From NCBI GenBank assembly GCA_015057585.1, contig SVEF01000005.1:62001-126000 (forward strand): a stretch of DNA of 64,000 bases. The letters are read 5' to 3'. Below are positions 36,012 through 44,527 of this stretch, piece after piece (the stretch's first letter is position 1; every line of letters begins with the position of its first letter). The notes beneath the pieces were generated by a model that worked only from the letters and a program-made list of their open reading frames with translations, was not told the DNA's origin and did no database searches. Source of the stretch: Lachnospiraceae bacterium. Lineage in GTDB: Bacteria; Bacillota; Clostridia; Lachnospirales; Lachnospiraceae. Both the position numbers and the translations under genes were made by a program.

Positions 36012-36044
36012 CTCCGCCGGATAGAAATGTCCGGCGGAGTTTTG
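36012..36044 (+). terminator. Intrinsic terminator after the surface protein
   Basis: CTCCGCCGGA (36012-36021) pairs with TCCGGCGGAG (36030-36039), followed by TTTTG. From 36045 to about 36308 I see no convincing gene. Confidence 0.85.
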
Positions 36045-36308
36045 TCATTTTAAACAAAAAAACGCTGTTTTTTTGGTGATTCTGCGAGATTGTGTGGGAA
36101 ATGAAATTATGTTAATATAGTCGTGTAACATAGGAATTCTTTCAAAAAGGATCTAATAGTATCTTATCTTCTTACATTCGACAAAAATCCTACGTTTATG
36201 AAAGATGAAGAGGAGATTTGCCGGGCGGTGCTGGAAACCGAAACCTATAGAAATACCGCAAAAGAAGATATTTTAAAATATTTACGAAGTAATGTATAGC
36301 GTTTTTGG

Positions 36309-36336
36309 TTGACAAATCATTTGAAAGTGCTATAAT
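36309..36336 (+). promoter_or_regulatory. Strong SigA promoter of the T-box/thrS unit
   Basis: A consensus TTGACA (36309-36314) and a consensus TATAAT (36331-36336) with 16-base spacing. Confidence 0.85.
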
Positions 36337-36344
36337 CGTACCAT

Positions 36345-36607
36345 ATAAATGAACGCGTTGATGAGAAGAGTACGCTGTGGAAGGTTCCAGAGAGAGATGC
36401 ATTTGCTGGGAGCATCTTAACAACAGAAACAGCCGAAGACCACCTCGGAGTGGACGAAAAACGTCCCGGTGATTCCGTTACCATCGTAAATGAAGCCGAA
36501 ATGAAAATGCGCAGTATTTTCGTTTAATCAGGGTGGAACCGCGGGTAAAAGAATTGTACGCTCGTCCCTTTTAGTATCATTGATACTGGAAGGTGACGAG
36601 TTTTTTT
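36345..36607 (+). promoter_or_regulatory. T-box riboswitch, threonine specific
   Basis: This leader RNA senses uncharged tRNA and controls thrS transcription. The conserved T-box AGGGTGGAACCGCGGGT is at 36530-36546. Stem I begins near GATGAGAAGAGTA and contains AGAGAGATG. The specifier loop reads GAAG-ACC-ACC with the ACC threonine codon at 36439-36441. The terminator form is CTCGTCCCTT / AAGGTGACGAG plus a T7 run at 36561-36607. Uncharged tRNA-Thr would favour the antiterminator, which uses the T-box sequence. Confidence 0.95.
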
Positions 36608-36685
36608 ATTTTAGAAAGGGAGAGCAAATCCTCTGCTCGCATGAGGAGGCTCGCATTTTTCTTCGAAAAACAAGGAGGATTGACT

Positions 36686-38650
36686 ATGAAAATCACATTG
36701 AAAGACGGCTCTTTTAAAGAGTACGAAAGTGCAATGGCTGTCATTGACATTGCAAAGGACATTTCCGAAGGTCTTGCCAGAATGGCATGTGCCGCAGAAG
36801 TAAACGGCGAGGTTGTAGACCTTAGAACCGTAATTGACGCAGATTGCGAATTGAGTATTTTAACATTTAACGACGAGGCAGGTAAGGCGGCGTACCGTCA
36901 TACAGCATCCCATGTACTGGCTGAGGCAGTGAAGAGACTGTATCCGGATGTAAAACTTGCCATTGGTCCATCCATTGATACGGGATTCTACTATGACTTT
37001 GATGCTCCATCCTTTGACCGTGCGGCGTTGGATGCGATTGAAGCAGAGATGAAAAAGATCATCAAGGAAGGTGCGGAAATTACCAGATTTGAACTTCCGA
37101 GAGCCGAGGCAATCAAGTTCATGGAAGCAAAGGGCGAGCCATACAAGGTAGAGTTAATCAATGACCTGCCGGAGGATGCGGTGATTTCCTTCTACAGTCA
37201 GGGTGAGTTTACCGACCTCTGCGCAGGACCGCACTTAATGAGCACAAAGCCATTAAAGGCAATCAAACTCATTTCTTCCTCCGGTGCATATTGGAGAGGC
37301 AGTGAAAAGAATAAGATGTTAACCAGAATCTACGGTACGGCATTTACAAAGAGTGCTGACTTAGATGAGTATTTAAAGCATCTGGAAGAAATTAAGCTTC
37401 GCGACCACAATAAGCTTGGCCGTGAGATGGAATTGTTCACAACGGTTGACGTGATCGGTCAGGGTCTTCCACTTCTGATGCCAAAGGGCGCAAAGATGAT
37501 TCAGACCATGCAGAGATGGATTGAAGATTTAGAGGACAATGAGTGGGGCTATGTGCGTACAAAGACTCCGTTAATGGCAAAGAGCGACCTGTATAAGATT
37601 TCCGGACACTGGGATCATTATAAGGAAGGCATGTTTGTCATGGGTGAAGAGGAAAAGGATAAGGAAGTATTTGCCCTTCGTCCGATGACCTGCCCATTCC
37701 AGTACTACGTATATAAGGCAAGCCAGAAGTCCTATAAGGACCTCCCAATCCGCTATGGTGAAACATCCACACTCTTCCGTAATGAGGATTCCGGTGAAAT
37801 GCACGGTTTGACAAGAGTGCGTCAGTTTACCATTTCCGAAGGACACTTAATCGTGCGTCCGGACCAGATGGTGGAAGAATTCAAGAATTGTCTTGCACTG
37901 GCTAAGCACTGCTTACAGACACTTGGTGTAGAAGAAGATGTAACCTACCGTCTTTCCAAGTGGGATCCGGATAATTCTGAGAAGTATATCGGCTCTGCTG
38001 AAGTATGGGAAGAGACACAGCAGCATATCCGTGACGTATTAACAGAGCTTGATATTAAGTTTGTGGAAGGTGTCGGTGAGGCAGCATTCTACGGACCAAA
38101 AGTAGATATTCAGGCAAAGAACGTATACGGCAAGGAAGATACGATGATTACCATCCAGTGGGATGCACTCCTGGCGGAACAGTTTGATATGTATTATATC
38201 GATCAGAATGGTGATAAGGTTCGTCCTTACATCATCCACAGAACTTCCATGGGATGCTATGAAAGAACGCTGGCTTGGCTGACAGAAAAGTATGCCGGTT
38301 TGTTCCCGACCTGGCTGTGTCCGGAGCAGGTTCGTGTACTTCCGATTTCCGAAAAGTACAACGACTATGCAGAATCTGTTTGCAAGGAATTAAAGAAGAA
38401 CGGTGTACTTGCTACAGTTGACAACCGTTCCGAAAAGATTGGTTACAGAATCCGTGCTTCCAGACTCGATCGCATTCCTTACATGCTTGTTGTGGGTGAA
38501 AAGGAGCAGGCGGACGGACTCGTTTCCGTAAGAAGCCGTTTTCTTGGCGATGAAGGCCAGAAGCCACTCAATGTTTTCGTTGAGGATATTTGTAAGGAAA
38601 TCAGAACGAAAGAAATCCGCAAAATTGAAGTAACTGAAGAGAACAAGTAA
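36686..38650 (+). CDS. thrS: Threonyl-tRNA synthetase
   Basis: A 654-residue class II synthetase that charges tRNA-Thr. The TGS domain opens the protein (MKITLKDGSFKEYESAM), then the editing domain with HTASHVLAEAVKRLYP and the zinc-type FTDLCAGPHLMST. The catalytic core holds FALRPMTCPFQYYVY, GLTRVRQFTISEGHLIV and RPYIIHRTSMGCYERTLAWL. The C-terminal anticodon-binding domain has VRVLPISEKYNDYA. The start is set at 36686 because AAGGAGG is 7 nt away. The last two codons and the stop form part of a long palindrome with the region before the MATE gene. Confidence 0.97.
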   Translation: MKITLKDGSFKEYESAMAVIDIAKDISEGLARMACAAEVNGEVVDLRTVIDADCELSILTFNDEAGKAAYRHTASHVLAEAVKRLYPDVKLAIGPSIDTGFYYDFDAPSFDRAALDAIEAEMKKIIKEGAEITRFELPRAEAIKFMEAKGEPYKVELINDLPEDAVISFYSQGEFTDLCAGPHLMSTKPLKAIKLISSSGAYWRGSEKNKMLTRIYGTAFTKSADLDEYLKHLEEIKLRDHNKLGREMELFTTVDVIGQGLPLLMPKGAKMIQTMQRWIEDLEDNEWGYVRTKTPLMAKSDLYKISGHWDHYKEGMFVMGEEEKDKEVFALRPMTCPFQYYVYKASQKSYKDLPIRYGETSTLFRNEDSGEMHGLTRVRQFTISEGHLIVRPDQMVEEFKNCLALAKHCLQTLGVEEDVTYRLSKWDPDNSEKYIGSAEVWEETQQHIRDVLTELDIKFVEGVGEAAFYGPKVDIQAKNVYGKEDTMITIQWDALLAEQFDMYYIDQNGDKVRPYIIHRTSMGCYERTLAWLTEKYAGLFPTWLCPEQVRVLPISEKYNDYAESVCKELKKNGVLATVDNRSEKIGYRIRASRLDRIPYMLVVGEKEQADGLVSVRSRFLGDEGQKPLNVFVEDICKEIRTKEIRKIEVTEENK

Positions 38651-38860
38651 GTCCTTGTTTTTGGGCTTACACTATTTTAGAAAGCCACAGAATACAAGTT
38701 TTATCCGGAAAGAACTCTTAGAAAGCGCCGGTACTTAACGAGGTATTTTCGAGTTTAGTACCGTTGCGTTTTCGCCGAAGCGGAAGCGGGTTCTGTAGGA
38801 TAAAACTTGAATTTTGTGGCGTTTTAATACGTAGAATGGGAAAACAAGGACTTACTTGTT
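38642..38860. repeat. Long multibranched palindrome between thrS and the MATE gene
   Basis: The outer arms AACAAGTAAGTCCTTGTTTT (38642-38661) and 38841-38860 are perfect complements, and the left arm begins inside thrS. Further in, GCCACA-AAT-CAAGTTTTATCC pairs with GGATAAAACTTG-ATT-TGTGGC. Then AGAACTC pairs with GGGTTCT. The apex has a GGTACT / AGTACC hairpin inside GAAAGCG / CGTTTTC and a small CGC-CGAA-GCG hairpin. The right arm ends 12 nt before the MATE start. Sequence is unlike the copies A-C, but the design is similar. Confidence 0.85.
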
Positions 38861-38872
38861 TCGGGAGAATGT

Positions 38873-40219
38873 ATGAAAACGAAAAAAATGACGGAGGGAA
38901 ATCCGTTTCAAACGATATTTGTGTTTGCGATGCCGATGATTTTATCGAATCTGTTCCAGCAGTTTTACAATGTTATCGATACATTGATTGTCGGAAACAG
39001 GCTTGGTAAGGATGCACTGGCGGCGGTCGGCAGTGCGAGCAGTATTACGGCAGTGTTTGTGCAGCTTGCGATGGGGCTGGCAATTGGGGCCTCGATTGTG
39101 GTGTCGCAGTATTTTGGCGCAGGAAAGACAGATAAAATCAGAAGCTGTGCGAGTACATCCGCGATATTTTCGGGCGTAGTTGGTTTGATTTCCACGATTA
39201 TCATGTGGATTTGGGCAGAGCCGATTTTATTGATGACCAATACGCCGCCGGAGATTGTGGGAATGGGTGTGGACTATTTACGCTTCTATTTTCTTGGCTC
39301 GGTTCCGATTTTTGTTTATAACGCATTGTCCAGTGTGTACAATGCGCTGGGAAATTCAAAGACGCCATTAAAATTTTTGATTATTTCGTCGGTGACGAAT
39401 GTGGTGTTAGATTTGGTATTTATCGTGAATTTTCAATGGGGTGTTGCCGGTGCAGCGGCAGCCACGGCTTTATCGCAGGTACTGGCGATGATTTTGGCAC
39501 TCATTGATGTGCCGAAACTGTTAAGCGGATTTGAACGTACGGAAAAGGCAGTTGCTTTTGATGGCAGATTATTACTTACCATGTTACGATTCGCACTGCC
39601 ATCTGCTCTTCAGCAGTCGATTATTTCCGTTGGCTCCGTCGTGGTGCAGGCAACGATTAACAGTTTTGGTTCTGCAGTGATTGCCGGTAGTGCGGCTGCG
39701 GCTAAGGTGATTAACCTGGCGAGTGCGATTCCGATTAACTATGCGAATGCATACGCTTCGTATGTCGGGCAGAATGTCGGAGCAAGAAAACTGGAGCGAA
39801 TCCGCCCGGGTCTGTTTTCTTCCATTTTTTGCTGTGGCGGAATATCTTTGGTGATTACCGTGATTTTTGAAATTTATGCAGAGCCGATTATCCGTATGTT
39901 TGTGTCGGAAACGGATGCGGATATGATGCAGGTGGTTACGGTTGGTGCGGAATATGTCCGTGTGGTCGGTGCATTTCTTGTCCTGTTCTCCGTGATGATG
40001 TTAACAAAGGCCACATTCAAAGGCGCCGGTGACATGTTCTGGTTTATATTTGTGACACTGCTCAGTTTTGTGGTCCGTCTGATTTTGACAGTTGGGCTGG
40101 CAGGAACGTTTGGTGTGGATATCATCTGGTGGGCATTTGCCATTGGCTGGATTTTTTCGCTGGCATTTTCGGTTGGCAGGTATGTACAGGGTGGCTGGAA
40201 GAAGAAGGAAGTCGGATAA
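38873..40219 (+). CDS. MATE family efflux transporter
   Basis: A 448-residue membrane protein with twelve predicted spans in two related halves. It starts MTEGNPFQTIFVFAMPMILSN and shows the family patterns QQFYNVIDTLIVGNRLGKDALAAVG and ALSSVYNALGNSKTPLKF. Proteins of this type export drugs or metabolites in exchange for protons or sodium. The ATG is used with GGGAG just upstream. The preceding palindrome runs up to the ribosome site, so folding of a thrS read-through transcript could affect translation. Confidence 0.93.
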   Translation: MKTKKMTEGNPFQTIFVFAMPMILSNLFQQFYNVIDTLIVGNRLGKDALAAVGSASSITAVFVQLAMGLAIGASIVVSQYFGAGKTDKIRSCASTSAIFSGVVGLISTIIMWIWAEPILLMTNTPPEIVGMGVDYLRFYFLGSVPIFVYNALSSVYNALGNSKTPLKFLIISSVTNVVLDLVFIVNFQWGVAGAAAATALSQVLAMILALIDVPKLLSGFERTEKAVAFDGRLLLTMLRFALPSALQQSIISVGSVVVQATINSFGSAVIAGSAAAAKVINLASAIPINYANAYASYVGQNVGARKLERIRPGLFSSIFCCGGISLVITVIFEIYAEPIIRMFVSETDADMMQVVTVGAEYVRVVGAFLVLFSVMMLTKATFKGAGDMFWFIFVTLLSFVVRLILTVGLAGTFGVDIIWWAFAIGWIFSLAFSVGRYVQGGWKKKEVG

Positions 40220-40232
40220 ATAAAGACACACG

Positions 40233-40262
40233 AACAGCAGGTGAGATGCCTGCTGTTTTTTT
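40233..40262 (+). terminator. Intrinsic terminator after the MATE gene
   Basis: AACAGCAGG pairs with CCTGCTGTT across a TGAGATG loop, followed by a T7 run. Confidence 0.92.
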
Positions 40263-40295
40263 GTGGGAAATTCGGCTGTGTAAAGCGATAAAGAA

Positions 40296-40324
40296 TTGAC
40301 ATGTCTAAAGGCGTTTGATAATAT
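40296..40324 (+). promoter_or_regulatory. SigA-type promoter at the head of the signalling/surface gene cluster
   Basis: Consensus TTGACA (40296-40301) with TAATAT at 40319-40324 (17-base spacing) or GATAAT two bases earlier. It is the last clear promoter before about ten closely spaced + strand genes. Confidence 0.6.
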
Positions 40325-40374
40325 TTTATTAAGTATAGTTATTTTCAGAAAATGGAACAAAGGGGGCAGTGCAG

Positions 40375-41163
40375 GTGAAGACGAAATCGGGGATTTATCT
40401 GATTCCGGACAGGGAAATGTTATCCGAGTCTGAGGAATTGAGAAAGGAATATAACGCGTCATATGAGTACAATGATTTCTTTTTGGCGTCGGTTTTAGAT
40501 GACAGAAGACTTCAGGAAGAAATGATAGAAGCTTATGCCAAAGTGAAAAGTGATTTCTCAAGTGATACCATTCACGGAGCTTTTCTGGATGTGACTCTGC
40601 ACAGCTCGGACCCGCTTATCCGGGAGGTGTCGGAAAAGCGAGTCATCCAGTCCATGGAGATTGCAAAGCGAATGGGAGTACGCGGCGTTGTGTTCCATAC
40701 CAACCGCATCTATGGACTTCGGGAACCGGCGTATCTGACAAATTGGAAAAGTACCAATGAAAGGTTTTTCCGTAAGCTGGCAGAACAGTATCCGAAACAG
40801 GAGATTCTGATTGAGAACATGTTTGACGAAGCACCGGATGTGCTTTTGGAGCTGGCAGAGAGCCTTTCGGACGTTCCAAATATTGGTGTCTGTCTGGATT
40901 ATGCGCATGCGGCGGTATACGGAGAGAAACCGGAAACGTGGCTGGAATTACTGGCACCGCATATCCGGCATCTGCATCTGAACGACAATGATTTGAAAGA
41001 AGATTTACATTTGCCGGCAGGTACCGGAAGGATTGACTGGGCATGTTTTGAGCAGATGAGAAAGAGGTATCACGTGGAGGCTTCTGCCCTGGTAGAAGTC
41101 AAAGGGGTAGCAAGACAAAGAGAAGAATTGGAATTCATGAGACGAAACGGAATTTATTTATAG
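40375..41163 (+). CDS. TIM-barrel protein, sugar-phosphate isomerase/epimerase-like
   Basis: About 262 residues of the AP-endonuclease-2-like (xylose isomerase-like) TIM-barrel superfamily. Metal-ligand type segments are visible: IHGAFLDVTLHSSD, GVVFHTNR, ILIENMFDE, GVCLDYAHAAVYG with Asp/His, and RHLHLNDND. It could be an isomerase or endonuclease IV-like enzyme, and the fold is clear while the reaction is not. GTG at 40375 is preferred over GTG at 40369 since AGGGGG then sits 8 nt away. Confidence 0.7.
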   Translation: MKTKSGIYLIPDREMLSESEELRKEYNASYEYNDFFLASVLDDRRLQEEMIEAYAKVKSDFSSDTIHGAFLDVTLHSSDPLIREVSEKRVIQSMEIAKRMGVRGVVFHTNRIYGLREPAYLTNWKSTNERFFRKLAEQYPKQEILIENMFDEAPDVLLELAESLSDVPNIGVCLDYAHAAVYGEKPETWLELLAPHIRHLHLNDNDLKEDLHLPAGTGRIDWACFEQMRKRYHVEASALVEVKGVARQREELEFMRRNGIYL

Positions 41164-41204
41164 TAAAAAACGTGTGCGATGCAAAAAGAAAAGGAGAACG
41201 GAAG

Positions 41205-42665
41205 ATGGAACTTACCAATCGGGATTTTGAAAAGATACTGCAGCTTGGAATTGACCTGACAACTACGAAGAACAGGAATAAATTATTGGAGTCGATTGTA
41301 GACAACGGGATGGAGATTACAAAGTGTGACGGTGGAACGTTGTATCTGTACGAAGATGGCGTGTTGAAATTCCGTATTATGCGGACATTGTCCCAAAATG
41401 TGGACCGTGGACGTGATGGGCAGGAAATCAACGATATCCCTCCGGTAAATTTCAGGGAGGAAAATGTTTGCGCCTATTCTGCAATCCACCATAAGGTAGT
41501 TAATATTCCGGATGTATATCACAGTGATATGTTTGATTTTGCGGGACCAAAGCGTTACGATGCACTGACCGGCTATCATACAGAGTCGATGCTGGTGATT
41601 CCGATTGAAAATAATGAAAACGAGTTAATCGGTGTGTTGCAGATGATCAATGCCAAGGACGGAAACGGCAATGTCATTCCGTTTGATGAGCAGTACGAGA
41701 TTATCATCCACTCGCTGTCATCCCTTGCGGCAATTGAATTGACCAATCTGCGTTACACCAAGGAAATTAAGTTGCAGATGCAGTCCTTTGTCGAAGCAAT
41801 GGCAACTGCAATTGACGCCAGAACGCCATATAATGGGAACCACACCCGTATGGTGGCAAAGTATGCCATGATGCTGGCGGAAAAAATCAATGAAAAGCAG
41901 CTGGCGGGAGAAACGGAAGAAATTTTTGATGAAGAACGCATGGAGAAACTGCGTCTGGCAGCACTTTTACATGATATCGGAAAGATGATTATTCCAAAGA
42001 GTGTCATGAACAAGGCAACTCGTCTGGATGCCGGGAAACGGACGGTAGAGGACCGGTTTGCATTACTGAAATGCTGTTATGAAAGAGATTTTTACCGCGG
42101 AAGTATTACGCGGGAAGTATTTGAGGCGGAGACTGCTGAATTGGCAGAATGGAGAGCCTTCATTGACAAGGTAGACAGCGCAGGATTTTTACCGGATGAG
42201 GACCTTTTAAAGGTACAGGAATTGGGAGCAAAGAGATATACTTCCCCGGACGGTGAGCAGATTCCGTATCTTACGGAAGGAGAACTGGAAAATTTATGTA
42301 TCCGCAAGGGTACCTTGTCGGCAGACGACCGCAGACAAATGGAAAGTCATGTGGAAATGACGGCAAAGATTTTAAGCAAGGTATATTTTAATAAAAATTA
42401 TGAAGAAGTTCCTAAGTGGGCGGCGATGCACCACGAATTTTTAAACGGCACCGGTTATCCGGAGCGTTTGTCGGGAGATGCATTACCGATAGAAGCAAGA
42501 ATTTTAACGATTGTGGATGTATATGATGCGCTTACCTGTACGGACAGACCGTATAAGAAACCGATGCCGAAGGAAAAAGCATTAGCGATTCTTGGCAGCA
42601 TGGTAGAAGAAGGGAAAATGGATAAAACACTGGTACAGTGGCTTGCAGAGGCAGTGCAGGACTAG
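41205..42665 (+). CDS. GAF-HD-GYP domain protein (cyclic dinucleotide phosphodiesterase family)
   Basis: A 486-residue cytoplasmic protein. A GAF domain occupies residues about 10-175 (TKCDGGTLYLYEDG, ESMLVIPIENNENELIGVLQMIN). An HD-GYP domain follows, with the HD pair in LLHDIGKMIIP (His256-Asp257) and the second half HHEFLNGTGYPERL (from His409). The usual HHExxDGxGYP Asp is Asn here, and about 100 residues are inserted between the halves. HD-GYP proteins hydrolyse c-di-GMP or related dinucleotides, so activity is plausible but not certain. The start is at 41205, with AAGGAG 8 nt upstream. Confidence 0.85.
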   Translation: MELTNRDFEKILQLGIDLTTTKNRNKLLESIVDNGMEITKCDGGTLYLYEDGVLKFRIMRTLSQNVDRGRDGQEINDIPPVNFREENVCAYSAIHHKVVNIPDVYHSDMFDFAGPKRYDALTGYHTESMLVIPIENNENELIGVLQMINAKDGNGNVIPFDEQYEIIIHSLSSLAAIELTNLRYTKEIKLQMQSFVEAMATAIDARTPYNGNHTRMVAKYAMMLAEKINEKQLAGETEEIFDEERMEKLRLAALLHDIGKMIIPKSVMNKATRLDAGKRTVEDRFALLKCCYERDFYRGSITREVFEAETAELAEWRAFIDKVDSAGFLPDEDLLKVQELGAKRYTSPDGEQIPYLTEGELENLCIRKGTLSADDRRQMESHVEMTAKILSKVYFNKNYEEVPKWAAMHHEFLNGTGYPERLSGDALPIEARILTIVDVYDALTCTDRPYKKPMPKEKALAILGSMVEEGKMDKTLVQWLAEAVQD

Positions 42666-42717
42666 GCGTATGGCAGCAATCGAAAGAACAGAATGAGAAA
42701 AAGTGAGGGAAAATCTC

Positions 42718-44511
42718 ATGGATAAAGCAAAAAAACAAAAGTTGATATCGGTATTGCTGGTTGCAGCTGTGACTTTGGCGGCTTTTTTTGCCAGTTATCT
42801 GCAGGTGTTGTTTCCGCTTGATAAGATGATTACGGATCCGTTGTATCAGAGACCGTCGGTAGCAAATAAGAACATCAAAGTGATTGCCATTGACGAAAAG
42901 ACAATTGCGGCTTACGGAGATATGAAGACCTGGGATCGCGGCATTTGGGCGGATCTGATAGAAAAACTGAATTCCGGCGAAAAGGATCCGGCGGTAATTG
43001 TGCTTGATATTATGTTCATCGGAACAACAGATGAGGCGTCGGATGCTGCGTTTGCGGCGGCTGCCGCAGAGGGAAACAATGTAATTACGGCAGTGAACTG
43101 TATTTACAAAACAGAGGTTGGACGCAGTGAAAACGGGATTGTAAAGAAGACCCGGGTTCAAATGGTGGAATTTCCGTATGACCGTTTGAAAGAGGTAAGC
43201 GGCTATGGATTTTCCAATGCAATGCAGGATAAAGACGGCTATATCCGCTTTGCGGAAACAGTTGCAGAATATAACGGAGAGAAAATAGATTCCCTTGCAG
43301 TAGCGGCATATAAGCGGTATTGTGAGGTCTATGGTTTAGAGGTAAAACTTCCAAAGACTTATCTGGGGAACCGGTTTGATTTTGCTTTTGCCGGAAAGAG
43401 CGGGGCATATGGGCATGTGTCGATGTGCGATGTGTTAGACGGAACCAGAGAAGCCAAGGAATTTGCCGGAAGCATCGTTATGGTAGGTGCCTATGCACCC
43501 GGAATGCAGGATGCGTACAATGTGGCAATACAACGAGGCTCCCAGATGTACGGGGTGGAAATTCACGCCAATATCATCGAGGCGCTTTTGGAAGGAAATA
43601 CCGCCGTGGAAGGAAACCGCTTTGTGTATGCAGTTTGTGTGGCAGCAGTATGTCTTGCGTTTTGTCTGCTTGTCGGGAAAATGAAAGTAACACAGGCTGC
43701 ATATGTGCTGGCAGGCATTTGTGTGGCAGATGTGGCAGCCGGAATGGTACTGTACCGACTGGGTATTACAATCGGAATGGTGGATATTCCTGTATTTATG
43801 CTTTTGATTTATGGTGTGAACCTGGGAAAAGGGTATCTGGCGGAACGCCTGCGCAGAAGAAAGGTAATGGCGGCATTTAAGAAATACATGGAACCGCAGA
43901 TTGTGGATGCTCTTTGTAAAGATGGGGAATTTCATCTGACACTTGGAGGAGAAAGCAGGGAAGTGGCAGTGCTGTTTGTTGACATCCGTGGTTTTACGCC
44001 GATGTCGGAGAGCCTTGCACCGGAGCAGGTGGTTGGCATTTTAAATGAATATCTTGCCTTGACAACGCAGGCAATTTTTAATAATAAGGGTACTTTGGAC
44101 AAGTTTATCGGTGATGCTGCCATGGCAATTTTTAATGCACCGGTGGATTTGGAGGATTATGTTTACCACGCGGTTTGTGCTGCCAGAGACATTGCTGCGG
44201 GAAGTGAGGTACTGCAGAAAAAATTGATGGAGAAGTTCGGTAAGAGCATCAGTTTTGGCATCGGTGTCAATTGCGGCCGGGCAGTCGTTGGAAATATCGG
44301 TTGTGAGTTCCGGATGGATTATACAGCGATTGGGGATACGGTAAATACAGCGGCAAGGCTTGAGAGCAACGCCAAACCGGGCCAGATATTAATCAGCAGT
44401 GATGTGTATGAGGCGGTCAAGGACCGTGTGGAGGTAACAGAGGTAGGTGTGATACCGCTGAAAGGTAAATCAAACGGAATTTTTGTTTATCAGGTAGATA
44501 AAGTGCTGTAG
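42718..44511 (+). CDS. CHASE2-domain class III nucleotide cyclase
   Basis: A 597-residue membrane enzyme. It has an N-terminal span, an extracellular CHASE2 sensor (about 35-290, with IAVIDEKT-like KVIAIDEKTIAAYGDM), three spans (about 305-375), and a cyclase domain. Metal Asp residues are in FVDIRGFT (Asp422) and FIGDAAMAIF (Asp466). The LDKF lysine (462) and the DYTAIGDTVNTAARLES segment supply purine and transition-state residues, favouring adenylate cyclase. The start at 42718 has GAGGG 8 nt away, and a GTG at 42703 is less likely. cAMP-forming class III enzymes are uncommon in Firmicutes. Confidence 0.88.
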   Translation: MDKAKKQKLISVLLVAAVTLAAFFASYLQVLFPLDKMITDPLYQRPSVANKNIKVIAIDEKTIAAYGDMKTWDRGIWADLIEKLNSGEKDPAVIVLDIMFIGTTDEASDAAFAAAAAEGNNVITAVNCIYKTEVGRSENGIVKKTRVQMVEFPYDRLKEVSGYGFSNAMQDKDGYIRFAETVAEYNGEKIDSLAVAAYKRYCEVYGLEVKLPKTYLGNRFDFAFAGKSGAYGHVSMCDVLDGTREAKEFAGSIVMVGAYAPGMQDAYNVAIQRGSQMYGVEIHANIIEALLEGNTAVEGNRFVYAVCVAAVCLAFCLLVGKMKVTQAAYVLAGICVADVAAGMVLYRLGITIGMVDIPVFMLLIYGVNLGKGYLAERLRRRKVMAAFKKYMEPQIVDALCKDGEFHLTLGGESREVAVLFVDIRGFTPMSESLAPEQVVGILNEYLALTTQAIFNNKGTLDKFIGDAAMAIFNAPVDLEDYVYHAVCAARDIAAGSEVLQKKLMEKFGKSISFGIGVNCGRAVVGNIGCEFRMDYTAIGDTVNTAARLESNAKPGQILISSDVYEAVKDRVEVTEVGVIPLKGKSNGIFVYQVDKVL

Positions 44512-44527
44512 AGCAGGAGAAAAGGGC

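Noticed and set aside
36199-36300. 33-codon open frame (MKDEEEICRAVLETETY...) upstream of the T-box promoter
   Set aside because: It has no ribosome site and no recognised family. It may be a gene remnant, since the frame stays open for about 20 codons before the ATG, but I cannot support it.
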